A stretch of DNA of 64,000 nucleotides, from assembly GCF_024713975.1 (NCBI RefSeq), contig NC_091095.1, forward strand, positions 6,355,001-6,419,000, read 5' to 3'. The notes under the pieces were generated by a model. That model did no database searches. It saw only the letters and a program-made list of their open reading frames with translations, and had not been told where the DNA came from. This DNA comes from Paralichthys olivaceus (taxonomy: Eukaryota; Chordata; Actinopteri; Pleuronectiformes; Paralichthyidae). Both the position numbers and the translations under genes were made by a program. This document shows positions 1 through 10,354 of the stretch, one piece after another (positions within the stretch are counted from its first letter, which is position 1; every line of letters begins with the position of its first letter).

Positions 1-162
1 GTTGTCTTACCATTTCAAGTCCACTACAAAATGGCTCTAAGACATTTAATTGTGAATTGAATGGAAGGCTAGTCAACTAGTTTAATCTTCACCCTGAACT
101 GTTGCGTTTTTCCTTTATGTGTGAACAGGTTCATTGTTCAACCATCTGTGACCAAACATCCA

Positions 163-783
163 ATGGCAGCAAATTTGAGAGAGTGGAACAGCGGTCTCTG
201 TGACTGCTTCGAGGATGCGAGCACTTGTAAGAATCGACACCACAATTTTGTTACGTTTGTACGATTTGGATTTTATTTTTAGGAACATCCTTCAGTAAGA
301 CTTACTCATTTCAGGTTGCTATGGCTTCTGGTGCTGTCCTTGCCTCTTCTGCACGGTTTCAGAAAGATTCGGAGAGAACCGTTGCCTCCCCTTATGCGAC
401 CTTTGCAGCCCTGCTATCTTATCCTTCTGCAAGATACCTCTCTTTGTCCCCCCCGCCACAGTCGCTCTCCGGGCCTCCATTCGGAACAGATACGGCATCA
501 AGGTGTGACATTTGTAAAGCTGATTCACCAAGAATTTGCCTACATGTTGAATACATTAATTAATTTACATATTTCTTTACTCCGGTCTCTGAAGGGCTCT
601 ATCTGTAAGGACATCGTAGCTTCCTGTTTCTGTATGTGGTGCTCCTGGTGTCAGATGCATCGTGAGTTAAAACAAGTCAAAAAGAACAACGTGGTCATCA
701 TCAACGCACAGCCTGCAGCTATGGTAATGGGACAACGCCCTGTTGCTGTGAACCAACATGGGGTCATCATGACGTCATACTGA
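163..783 (+). CDS. PLAC8/cornifelin-like Cys-rich protein, tandem copy A
   Basis: Three coding exons were assembled: 163-226, 315-502 and 595-783, giving 146 codons plus stop with matching phases and GT-AG introns. The protein starts MAANLREWNSGLCDC. It continues with the Cys-rich PLAC8 signature CYGFWCCPC, then RNRYGIK, and then the second Cys cluster CKDIVASCFCMWCSWCQ followed by a HRELKQ stretch. PLAC8-family proteins (PLAC8, cornifelin, fish ponzr genes) are small Cys-rich proteins; the role of this member is not known to me. The ATG at 163 is the first in-frame Met. The frame stays open back to a good acceptor at 129 (Phe-Ile-Val-Gln-Pro-Ser), so a short upstream coding exon outside the window is possible. 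If intron 2 is retained the frame stays open through it in another exon-2 frame, which gives a misleading unspliced ORF. A poly(A) signal AATAAA lies at 1060-1065. Confidence 0.8.
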
Positions 784-1252
784 GATTTGCGGCCTCTCCA
801 TGAAAAGTTCTGTCTCGTCACAGGTATAGATTAATATAATAATAATAATTAATATAATTACATAATAATGAAGATTGGGGCCTCTATAATAACCCAAATT
901 ATCCTGCTATCCATGTTTTATATTCTGTCAAATACAAATTGAAGAAATTTGGCATTCAAAGTAAAAAAAAGTGGTGTCAGTTAAATCTGACATGTGGTGT
1001 TTAATCAACATGATCTGATCAATAAGTCGTGATTAGCTGATTTAAAAAGTTCTTTCATTAATAAATGATTTATTTTGTTGTTTCTGATTTGAATTGTTGT
1101 CTGTGTGAAGCCCTCCTTAGCAGCTGTTTTTAAAAGGTGCAAAGTAAAGTTATTATCATTGCTTTACCCAGTTGCATCGGGAAAATAGGAACCAGGAATA
1201 TAACAAGGCATCATTTTCAGTAATTTATGCCTAATCCTGGGGACACAAAGAC

Positions 1253-1428
1253 GATTTCAAGGCGTTCCCAGGTCTGATGGGATATGTAGTCTCGCCAGCT
1301 TGTTCGGGGTCTACCCCTGAGTCATCCTGGAGGAGCCTGTTAAGATGCCTGAACCAACTCAACTGTCCCTTCTCGATGTGAAGGAGCAGTGGCTGTGTTT
1401 GAACGTATATTAATTTATGTTTGATCAA
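1253..1428 (-). mobile_element. LINE reverse-transcriptase C-terminal fragment (copy A)
   Basis: On the minus strand this translates to LLLHIEKGQLSWFRHL followed by a Pro/Gly-rich tail. That pattern (HIEr-qLrWFGHl) is seen at the C-terminal end of non-LTR retrotransposon reverse transcriptases, here an abundant teleost LINE. It is short, degenerate and interrupted, so it is a dead fragment. Its upstream part was lost or never present in this copy (compare 5340-5605). The exact LINE clade was not determined. Confidence 0.65.
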
Positions 1429-1496
1429 TAATTTAAGAATTCAACTAAAAATCATTCAAGAAAGAATCTACATGTGTAGCTCTTAGATAATTCATT

Positions 1497-3567
1497 TCAA
1501 ATTTTGAACAGCACCCTGTCGTCATGGCACCAACAGCAGTTTGGTCTCTTGTATTTTCTCCCCGCGTCCATCCAAATGACGGCTCTTATTCTGGTGTGGT
1601 CCTGCCCACCTCCTCACAGGTGAAGATTATCAGACATTAGACATCCTCCTCCCCACAGGTGGTTAATAGAAGACAAACCCTCCCATAAATCATTTCTTTA
1701 TTTTCACGTTAAGCACAGGACCTCTCAGTTTGTAGGCTAACCCTATTCATTGATGTAACGGTCACCAGACTAGTTGTAAATTTGGCCACTATGGTAAAGT
1801 TATTCAAATTAACACATTCATAGGACTGAACAACAAGTACTCTGGCTGAATACTGACTTTGTATACTATGGCTGAGCCCTTACTTACAGCAATCACAAGA
1901 CACACGGAAGTACAAGGCGAGACACGCAAAACAACTAGCCTACACTTTTAAAAAGAGAATCAGATACACTAGCTCAACTAATCAACTCTATTTTCAAGCA
2001 TTATGCATATGAAAAGTATTATAAACTTTAAACTAAATGTTATTGAGCATGAGCTACATCAATGTAAGTAAGCACAAAGTTGTAGAAAGCAATGTTCACT
2101 CACTGGTGTCCATAAAGCAGACCAGAGTAACCAGTAGGTAATCATCACTAGGAAACCAGTAGGTGGCATAGTAACTCACTGCTCTGCCATCTTGTCAACA
2201 ACATCATTGACAATATGATGGCATTCTTCTTCTTCTGCTTCTTTGAGGTTCTGCGGCAGCTGGCATCTGAAGCGTTGCATTACTGCCCTGAAAAGATGAT
2301 GACGTCATTGACATAAGAATCTCCTTCTGTGTTTCCAGAGTCTTGGGCAACTTGTACATGGTTGCTGTAAAGATTTTAGATAACAAAGCTGTAACATCTT
2401 TGGCTGCTAGGTGAGTCCCAGAGAAGCGTCATCACGTCGGTTGTCAGATACATTTGAGAGGTCCGTCAACTCATTCTTCCTGATATTAACCTTGAATTTA
2501 CATCTTAACTGTCTCGTGTCTCATACGTATTGACAGTATTGCATTGAAATGAAAACCTAATTATAATCCCCAAGTTGACAATGGGGAGTCCACGAACAGT
2601 TTTGTGTTCATAACGCCTTAGAAACTGGGTCACACAGATGAACTTCGAGTGATTGGGAGCTGAAGGCAGAGAAACGCCCTGTGGCCTCCTCAGACCTGTC
2701 AACTTGTGGAGTTTGAGTAAATATGAAAATCATGACAATTTACAAGGAAAGGGTGAATCAATGATCTCTGATTTGACAAATAAATGAACTTTCAATAAAC
2801 ACAAGTCTAGAGCTGATGAAGAAACAGCACCAGTATATTGTTTGGTAGATGGCCTCTGCAGTGTCTTTATTAAAACCATCACCTGAGGGCACCAAAGTTT
2901 AGTTTAGTAACTTAATGTGTGAAGTTTAAACCTTGAGGACAATTTAAAACCATCATGATCTTTTCCTCTGGGCTTTATAAACATGCTATTCATAGCAGGT
3001 AGTTTTGATTCCACTTGTTTGCCCAACCATTCAGGTTTGGCAGCATAGTTTTTCTCTGACATGCAAAAGATGTCACTCCTTGTGTGAGGTACGCTTCACT
3101 TACACAGGTTCAGAGCTGCCAACAGGACGTGCCCAGCTCAATCAGGTAGGAGATTTTACTTTTAACTGGTATTTTACTGTGTTGTAGTAACAGATGGAAT
3201 GTGACATGTTTAAGAACAGGGTGGAGGGATAGAGGGTTTTGTAGACACAATCTGTGACTTTCTTTATTTTGGTGCAGCAGTTTTTGACAAACTTTAACCT
3301 CTTTGGGTAAACAGAGGAACCCTGGTCATTTCTAATTGTTAACATGGTTTAAGAAGCATATGATTTGATCAAAGAGACTTGATAGTGTTGCTCTTATATC
3401 CCATCAGATAATCTTTAGTGATTCTAAGGTTTTTACTGAAATATCAAAGCACAATGAAAGAATTGTAGTTGTATCATAACTATAGATGCTAATCTCATGC
3501 TGTTAAAGTCTAGAGAAACTGTCATTTACTGTAGAGAGTATCTGAGGAATCTGTCTGCTCTATTACT
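1497..3567. other. Intergenic spacer between PLAC8-like copies
   Basis: About 2.1 kb of AT-rich sequence holding only short ORFs without recognisable similarity. I see no exon, RNA gene or clear transposon in it. A short upstream exon of copy B could hide here. Confidence 0.4.
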
Positions 3568-3729
3568 GTTGTCTTACCATTTCAAGTCCACTACAAAATG
3601 GCTCTAAGACATTTAATTGTGAATTGAATGGAAGGCTAGTCAACTAGTTTAATCTTCACCCTGAACGGTTGCGTTTTTCCTTTATGTGTGAACAGGTTCA
3701 TTGTTCAACCATCTGTGACCAAACATCCA

Positions 3730-4348
3730 ATGGCAGCAAATTTGAGAGACTGGAACAGCGGTCTCTGTGACTGCCTCGAGGATGGAAGCTCTTGTAAGAA
3801 TCGACACCACAATTTTGTCATTTGTACGATTTGGATTTTATTTTTAGGAACATCCTTCAGTAAGACTTACTCATTTCAGGTTGCTATGGCTTCTGGTGCT
3901 GTCCTTGCCTCGCCTGCACGGTTTCAGGAAAATTCGGAGAGAACCGTTGCCTCCCCTTATGCGACATTTGCAGCCCTGCTATCTTATCCGCCTGCGGGAT
4001 ACCTCTCTTTGTCCCCCCCGCCGCAGTGACTCTCCGGGCCTCCATTCGGAACAGATACGGCATCAAGGTGTGACATTTGTAGAGCTGATTCACCAAGAAT
4101 ATCCCTACATGTTGAATACATTAATTAATTTACATATTTCTTTACTCCGGTCTCTGAAGGGCTCTCTCTGTAAGGACATCGTAGCTTCCTGTTTCTGTAT
4201 GTGGTGCTCCTGGTGTCAGATGCATCGTGAGTTAAAACAAGTCAAAAAGAACAACGTGGTCATCATCAACGCACAGCCTGCAGCTATGGTAATGGGACAA
4301 CGCCCTGCTGCTGTGAACCAACATGGGGTCATCATGACGTCATACTGA
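3730..4348 (+). CDS. PLAC8/cornifelin-like Cys-rich protein, tandem copy B
   Basis: This is the second copy of the gene at 163-783, with exons 3730-3793, 3880-4067 and 4160-4348, again 146 codons plus stop. All splice sites are conserved. It carries the same CYGFWCCPC and CMWCSWCQ clusters. Comparing codons by eye, about 14 residues differ from copy A: 4 in exon 1, 8 in exon 2 and 2 in exon 3. Almost all base changes in the exons replace an amino acid, while the flanks and intron 1 are about 99% identical. The AATAAA signal lies at 4628-4633. As in copy A, an extra 5' coding exon may exist. The gene is tail to tail with ttc4, about 1.5 kb from its stop. Family assignment is confident; the exact orthologue among fish PLAC8-like genes is not. 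Confidence 0.8.
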
Positions 4349-5339
4349 GATTTGCGGCCTCTCCTTGAAAAGTTCTGTCTTGTCACAGGTATAGATTAAT
4401 ATAATAATAATAATTAATATAATTACATAATAATGAAGATTGGGGCCTCTATAATAATCCAAATTATGCTGCTTGATTCCATTTTTTATATTGTGTCGAA
4501 TACAAATTGAAGAAATTTGGCATTCAAAGTAAAAAAAAGTGGTGTCAGTTAAATCTGACATGTGGTGTTTAATCAACATGATCTGATCAATAAGTCGTGA
4601 TTAGCTGATTTAAAAAGTTCTTTCATTAATAAATGATTTATTTTGTTGTTTCTGATTTGAATTGTTGTCTGTGTGAAGCCCTCCTAAGCAGCTGTTTTTA
4701 AAAGGTGCAAAGTAAAGTTATTATCATTGCTTTACCCAGTTGCATCGGGAAAATAGGAACCAGGAATATAACAAGGCATCATTTTCAGTAATTTATGCCT
4801 AATCCTGGGGACACAAAGACAAATGGCTATTAAATTATGATTATATGTCAAATGAGTGGTGTTACTCTGTGGGAGAAACCTATCAGAACAAAACTGGTTG
4901 TATGGGTCTAGAGTTCTAACAAAATGCATTCAAACGCAAGCGAAAAACTTGAAAGCATGAGGAAATCACTCTAATGCAAATCATTTATACATGAGGATCA
5001 GTGTGTTCTTTTAATATAAAATGAAAAGTGTGATGATAGGATTGGGTCTCAGTGCAGGACACTGGGGACCAAGCTGCGACTGTGACCAAACCCATAACCT
5101 GTCAAACCACTTCAGACAAAGGAAAACAAAGCTGTGAGTTCACTGAATGATTCTGAGGAACACATTAGTCATCTGTGAAATGAAAAACAAACCGGTGCTT
5201 TTACTTTTAGTCAGCAGCACCTCAGCAGAAATAAAGATTAGTGGATGATTAAGCTTAAGTTAAGATTATGTTGCTTTTGCTTACATCACATTTACACCAA
5301 TTACCAGGTTTGTTTTCTTTCTCCATCTAATTCATCCAT

Positions 5340-5605
5340 CCCACTTACCTTAGTTCAGGTCACTGGGAAAGCCGGATAAGTATTCCGGACATCCCTTTCC
5401 CCGGCCGTGCTTTCCAGCTCATCTTGGTTGATTCCAAGGCGTTCCCAGGTCTGATGGGATATGTAGTCCCGCCAGCTTGTTCGGGGTCTACCCCTGAGTC
5501 ATCCTGGAGGAGCCTGTTAAGATGCCTGAACCAACTCAACTTTCCCTTCTCGATGTGAAGGAGCAGTGGCTGTGTTTGAACGTATATTAATTTATGTTTG
5601 ATCAA
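5340..5605 (-). mobile_element. LINE reverse-transcriptase C-terminal fragment (copy B)
   Basis: This is the longer version of the remnant at 1253-1428. It again encodes LLLHIEKGKLSWFRHL on the minus strand and then continues through the Arg/Gly/Pro-rich LINE tail toward 5340. It is degenerate and not a functional gene. It was duplicated with the PLAC8-like gene. Confidence 0.65.
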
Positions 5606-5835
5606 TAATTTAAGAATTCAACTAAAAATCATTCAAGAAAGAATCTACATGTGTAGCTCTTAGATAATTCATTTATTTCATTTACACTGAGATTCTGTGT
5701 CATACAGTGTACTGAGGCACAAAGACATACATGCATTTGCCTTGGGTGCCTTTTTTCTTTAACAACATAAGTGTTTTGGGTTAAAAACATAATTTTGTGT
5801 CTTAAAAATCAGAGATTTGAAGACTAATATAAAAA

Positions 5836-8800
5836 TTACAATCCTCGTATTTTCTTTCCTGATATAAACTGCTTCCAGAACGATGATCCCGTTACCAAAA
5901 CGATGAAGCTGGGACTTCCTGCTTTCACAAAAAACCTGTAAACAGAACAGATAAGACCGTGAACCAACATTGAGTGTGAAGGAAGTTAACTGATACAAGG
6001 AAACACCACAGACAGAGCAAACTTTCAAGTCTGCTTATCTTTAAGTTACTGCAAAGACAAATTTGGGCCTTAAAAACTTCATTAATTACAAACTGGAAGA
6101 GTCCCCTTAAATTAAGGCTACATCCACAATACTATGCATCAACCATGTGACGGATACGCCTGACGTCCACACTACTGACGTCCGCTACTCAGGACAATAG
6201 TCAGCTCATCCGCATTAAACATTCAGAGGCCACAGTGTAAATCAAACTACAAACACACATCGTCTCAGTGGATTTACCTTTTATGCTGCAACACTTCTAA
6301 CAGTGGCGTCTCTGGGTTTACTTGGTAAAGTGTCTCCTTCTCTTCATCTTCAAAGTACAACTAGAAAATGAAGAAAATCAGGATGAATATTGATTATTTC
6401 ATTTAATTTATTGACATAACTGCCCCTCTTTTGGTTATTGGACTATTTATTGCTGTTTATTACTTCAAATAATAATCTTGATGATGAAAAATATATATAA
6501 AAACAAAGCAGTCGTGTGTTTGTTGGTAAAAAATTATAATTTAAGAAACAAAACAAAATCAATTCTATGTTACATGCAACTACACTGCTCTGAGATGCCA
6601 CAAATACAAACCTGCAGATTTTGTATGAGGTATTTTCTGTCCACATCCCAGGGTGGGAGTTCTTCTCCAAACATGACGATCAAGTGATCAACGAAACTGT
6701 TGAAAAGTCAAAGGAAATAAGAAAATTAAAACTTGAGAAAATGTTTCTTTGTTGAGGGGTGGGATGTGACTGAGGAGAGAACCCATTACAGTGTGGAGCA
6801 GATCTGGATAAACAAGCGGATCCAGGATTTCTCTTATCCTCTTTCTTTAACATGTAGTAATAAAGTGTTGTGTTATTATGAAGTTTGATTACATTAGCTA
6901 GTTTTAAAAAAGTGTTTCGCTGCCTGATCTCATCCATTTATTATAAAAATGTAGACACAAAAAATTGCAGAATGAAATGTTATTTTTCCAGCTGGGCCCA
7001 ATTGATTCAGGTGGAACTTGTATCATATCATCAGCACAGAAATATTGAGATACAGTCGGGACGAGGAAGAAACAGAGCGAGAGGATCTTTTACCAGCTGC
7101 TCTCACAGAAAGCTGAGATGAAGTCGCTCTGCTGGTGTTCAGGATAGAGGAAGAGGACAGGCCAGTGCAGGGAGCCCTGCTCGTCCTGGAAGACCTGAGC
7201 ACCTGTGGCCTCCTGCGAGCTGATGCCGTCAAGACTCAGCTGTGACATCACTGCAGGGGAGCCTTCATCCTCATCTTCATCGTCTGAACCGCACCTCTTT
7301 GCAGACTGAAGAAACTTGATGCCTCGATCCTGCACAAAGCACCAAAATATGCAACTGACTATTTAATTTAGATCGTACATCGCAACAAAACATTATTTTT
7401 GGCAGAAGTAGTCTCAGCTTTGACGAATTGTTTCAGGTTATTTACGCAATGTTCAACAAGGTGCTTCAATATCAATCAATAGTGAACCTCATTCATATAT
7501 CTTAAGTACTCACATCAAATAAAATCACATTTTAAATAGTCCTGGTTCTCAAAACATAATTGTAAATAACTCTGATGAGAGGCTGAAGTAGGAGTGAAAG
7601 GTTTAAGGGAGATCAGGTTTCTAGTGAACTTTTTTCACTTTCAAAGAGAGCACATACCTTTATAGCTGCCAGAAGAGCTTCTTTCTCACCATGCAACTTC
7701 TTCGCTTTCACCTTGGCCTTCCTGGCGTCTCTCTCTGCTGCTCTCTAGTGCAGGACATGAACAAGGCTTTGTGTGAGACTGAGATCAGAGAGAGAATAAA
7801 ACAGCCTCCCCTCTGAACTCCGCAGTGACTGTACCCTGTGTTTATCTGCGGCAGCTCTCAGCTCCTGAAGTTTCTTGTCGGTGGGATGAACTTTCAGTCC
7901 CTCGTCACACCACTGGAGGGCCTCTGAAAAGTTGCGCAGCTCTATGCAACACTGAGCACCTGCATGAACACAAACAAAATATATCGTTCTAACAGTGTGT
8001 TATGGTTAATATGTTCTGCGAGAAAATGTTGTGACTTTTGCAAATGAAACCCATTCTTTTCAGCGGCTCTTTGGTATGAACGAAGCAAACGAGTCGTTCT
8101 TTAGGGCCTTTCCTTTTTTCTGTGTGGACCTTTATATTTATAAAATCTACGCCCCTTTACGTAAATTAAATGGATGTCACATATACCGTTAATATATGTG
8201 AAGTCATTTAACATAATCAGCAACTGGTTGGGATCACCTTTAAACCCAAGATGGTGATTTCTTTGTGAGCTGTTTTTGAGAAATTAAAACTTTCCTTTTC
8301 TTTTAGGCCATTCGCCAAACTCGTGTACATGCGTGACACACCTCTGATCAAGGCTTTGAGATGACCTGGTGTGATCTTCTTTGCAGCTGCCGCATCGTTC
8401 AGTGCAGAGCGCATGTTGCCTGCGAGAGAGGAACACAGACTTTGTTACTTCATTAATAAGATACATAACAAACCCACATCCCTGGTGCTAGAAATACATA
8501 CAGCTGTAAGTGTGTGGTGTGTAAAGAAGAAATCCCCACCCAGATAAAAGTGTGCTGCAGCACGGTTGGTGAAAAGAACCGTGCAGAGTTCCTGGTCCCC
8601 ACACTTCTTCTGCAGACCTGCTGTGTAGCACAGTATGGACTTCTGATAGTTCTTCTCCTTGAAGAAGTCGTTTCCCTCGTTTTTCAGGCATTTCACTTGT
8701 TCTGGGGAGAAATGAACTCGGTCATGAGAGTTTTCTTTGAGCACGACTCCTGCAGGTTGTCTCATAAGCTGCAGAGGAGCGTTAGAGGCAAGTATAAAAG

Positions 8801-9104
8801 AAAAATAGTTTATTAAAAGAAGGACAGAGTGAAACTGGACCAAAGGAAATATTTTCTTTTAATTTTGCTATCAAAATAAAGTGAAAGCGTCAAAAGACTT
8901 GTTTGTATGAAAACCTCTGTACAAACAAAAAGTGATTGATTGACTGACATATCGAGGTAGTATGTTACATCTTCAGCTCACCCTCTGGAGACCTGTCCTC
9001 ACTGTGGATGATGGACTGGATACAGGCCAGTTCCGGGTACTTGTTTGGGTCGATCTCATCGGGGAGTGATTTCATGAACATGGGAACTTTATCAAACTCC
9101 TGGA

Positions 9105-9176
<72 letters not shown>

Positions 9177-9380
9177 ACACACATGAACACACACATGTAG
9201 CCTCGTAGCTAAAGACAACAAAGTGCCACAGTAACTTCCTGTGTGATGGCGGCTGGTCGTGAGTGTTACCTCTTCCCAGTTGTCTTTGCTGAAGGCGTTT
9301 TTATATTCGAGGGTCTTGAATTTGTCCATAAACTCGTCCATGTCGTCGTCGCTCTCGTGTTGTTGCGCTGAAGACGCCAT
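5836..9380 (-). CDS. ttc4: Tetratricopeptide repeat protein 4 (co-chaperone)
   Basis: Complete ten-exon gene. Exons from the start are 9380-9270, 9099-8982, 8701-8540, 8419-8342, 7959-7835, 7744-7658, 7329-7094, 6696-6612, 6360-6278 and 5935-5836. The sum is 1185 nt, 394 aa plus stop; human TTC4 is 387 aa. It starts MASSAQQHESDDDMDEFMDK. TPR units fill about residues 77-185, with motifs NEGNDFFKEKNYQKSI, TNRAAAHFYLG, MRSALNDA and ALIRG. A basic linker (KAKVKAKKLHGEKEAL) and an acidic DDEDEDEG stretch follow. The C-terminal wheel domain contains WPVLFLYPEHQQSDF, FVDHLIVMFGE, LYFEDEE and FFVKAGSPSFIVLVTG. TTC4 is an HSP90/HSP70 co-chaperone of cytosol and nucleus. All splice sites are GT-AG and all phases match. 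A TTTATT (minus-strand AATAAA) at 5671-5676 is a candidate poly(A) signal. Confidence 0.95.
6735..6870 (+). repeat. Dispersed teleost repeat, family 1
   Basis: Contains GAACCCATTACAGTGTGGAG, then CAGATCTGGATAAACAAG, GGATCCAGGATTT and CTTTCTTTAACAT. The same ordered blocks recur at 26110-26345, 38235-38490 and 52620-52830, and reversed at 33515-33620. I recognise it as a common teleost interspersed repeat of uncertain class. It lies in a ttc4 intron. Confidence 0.65.
9107..9174. repeat. CA/GT microsatellite in ttc4 intron 1
   Basis: An uninterrupted AC dinucleotide tract of about 68 bp. On the coding strand of ttc4 it is a GT tract that ends only 7 nt before the exon 2 acceptor at 9100. It makes up about 40% of the 170-nt intron 1. 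Confidence 0.95.
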
Positions 9381-10354
9381 TTCCCGTCGAAGTCTGTTTC
9401 CTGAATGAACTTTTGTTTTGTTCTTCAGACTTTTTAAATAAACTACGACTCAATGTTTCTGCCTCTGACTCAGCATCTGTGATGTTTCTGTCACGCTAAC
9501 GGCGAGAGACGCTTGTTTACACATGTGTACAGCTGGTACCACACAGATGACCGTCCGTGAGGAAACAGTGACTGAAACTTTAGTTCCACTTCCTCCTCGA
9601 TGAAGGGTGAAGATAAAAAATAATAATTTAATTTGTTTATTTGATGTTGACGTTTTTAATTGATCGACAAACAAAATACTTAGAAAGATAGATATATGGT
9701 TAAAGTTAAAAAGCTAATAAATACACAAATGTTCCTCTGTTGCCCAGAACCAGGTTTTATTACAATTTAATGACCTATCTTATAAAATGTATTATTTAAA
9801 ATGTATTTGACAACTATACATTAAAATGTTGCACATTAATTAGGTCATGTAAACATGTTAGTTTCCCTTGTGATGATATATTCACTGATATATTGCAACT
9901 TTTACTTACTGTCAACAAAGGACCTGAGAGCTTCTTCCATTAGTGGAAATACGGTTTTATTTTGTGCATTACATTGTCTTTCATGACATGGTTGTACAGT
10001 GGGTACATTTGTATATTCTAATAAAACACAATAGAAAATGATCATTATTTCCGTCCACATCCGTGGGCTTATGTTTTTATTGGCAAAAGAACATGAAAAG
10101 CCACAAAGGAAAGTAAAACTCTGACCTTCTTAAATCATGGTAATCAAATGCAAATTCATATTCTTAGTATCATTCCAAAGCTTTTATTGTGACATTGAGT
10201 TATTTGTCAATCAGCAATGTCAAAAAGTATTATAGATTTCAGAACTTTGTGAAAGCCCCCTCCAGTCCCATTACAACACATACAATGTTCATTTTCTTTT
10301 TTCCCTCCACCTGACTGGTAGAAACACAAACATAATCATTGATTTCCACATGAT
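9381..10354. other. ttc4 upstream region and pars2 3' UTR
   Basis: About 970 bp between ttc4 and pars2, which lie on the same strand. The pars2 side carries minus-strand AATAAA signals, for example 10193-10198 and 10077-10082, so part of this is the pars2 3' UTR. The ttc4 promoter should lie just above 9380; no TATA box was recognised. No other gene is seen. Confidence 0.5.

Larger units (their letters stand above)
1..1496 (+). repeat. Tandem segmental duplication, left unit
   Basis: Bases 1-1496 align with 3568-5675, an offset of about 3567. The match includes the whole gene, its 5' flank from the first base of the window, its 3' flank and the LINE remnant. The left edge may lie outside the window. 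Relative to the right unit this copy lacks about 609 bp, with the junction at 1252/1253. The match ends abruptly near 1496, within the shared text ending TAGATAATTCATTT. Confidence 0.9.
3568..5675 (+). repeat. Tandem segmental duplication, right unit
   Basis: This is the partner of 1-1496. It is longer because it contains the segment 4821-5429 that the left unit lacks. It holds PLAC8-like copy B and a longer LINE remnant. The sequence between the units (1497-3567) is unique in this window. Confidence 0.9.

Noticed and set aside
316-783. 155-residue plus-strand ORF (and its twin at 3881-4348)
   Set aside because: It starts in the wrong frame of PLAC8-like exon 2 and runs through intron 2 into exon 3. 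The spliced model restores the Cys-rich family sequence, so this is an unspliced read-through.
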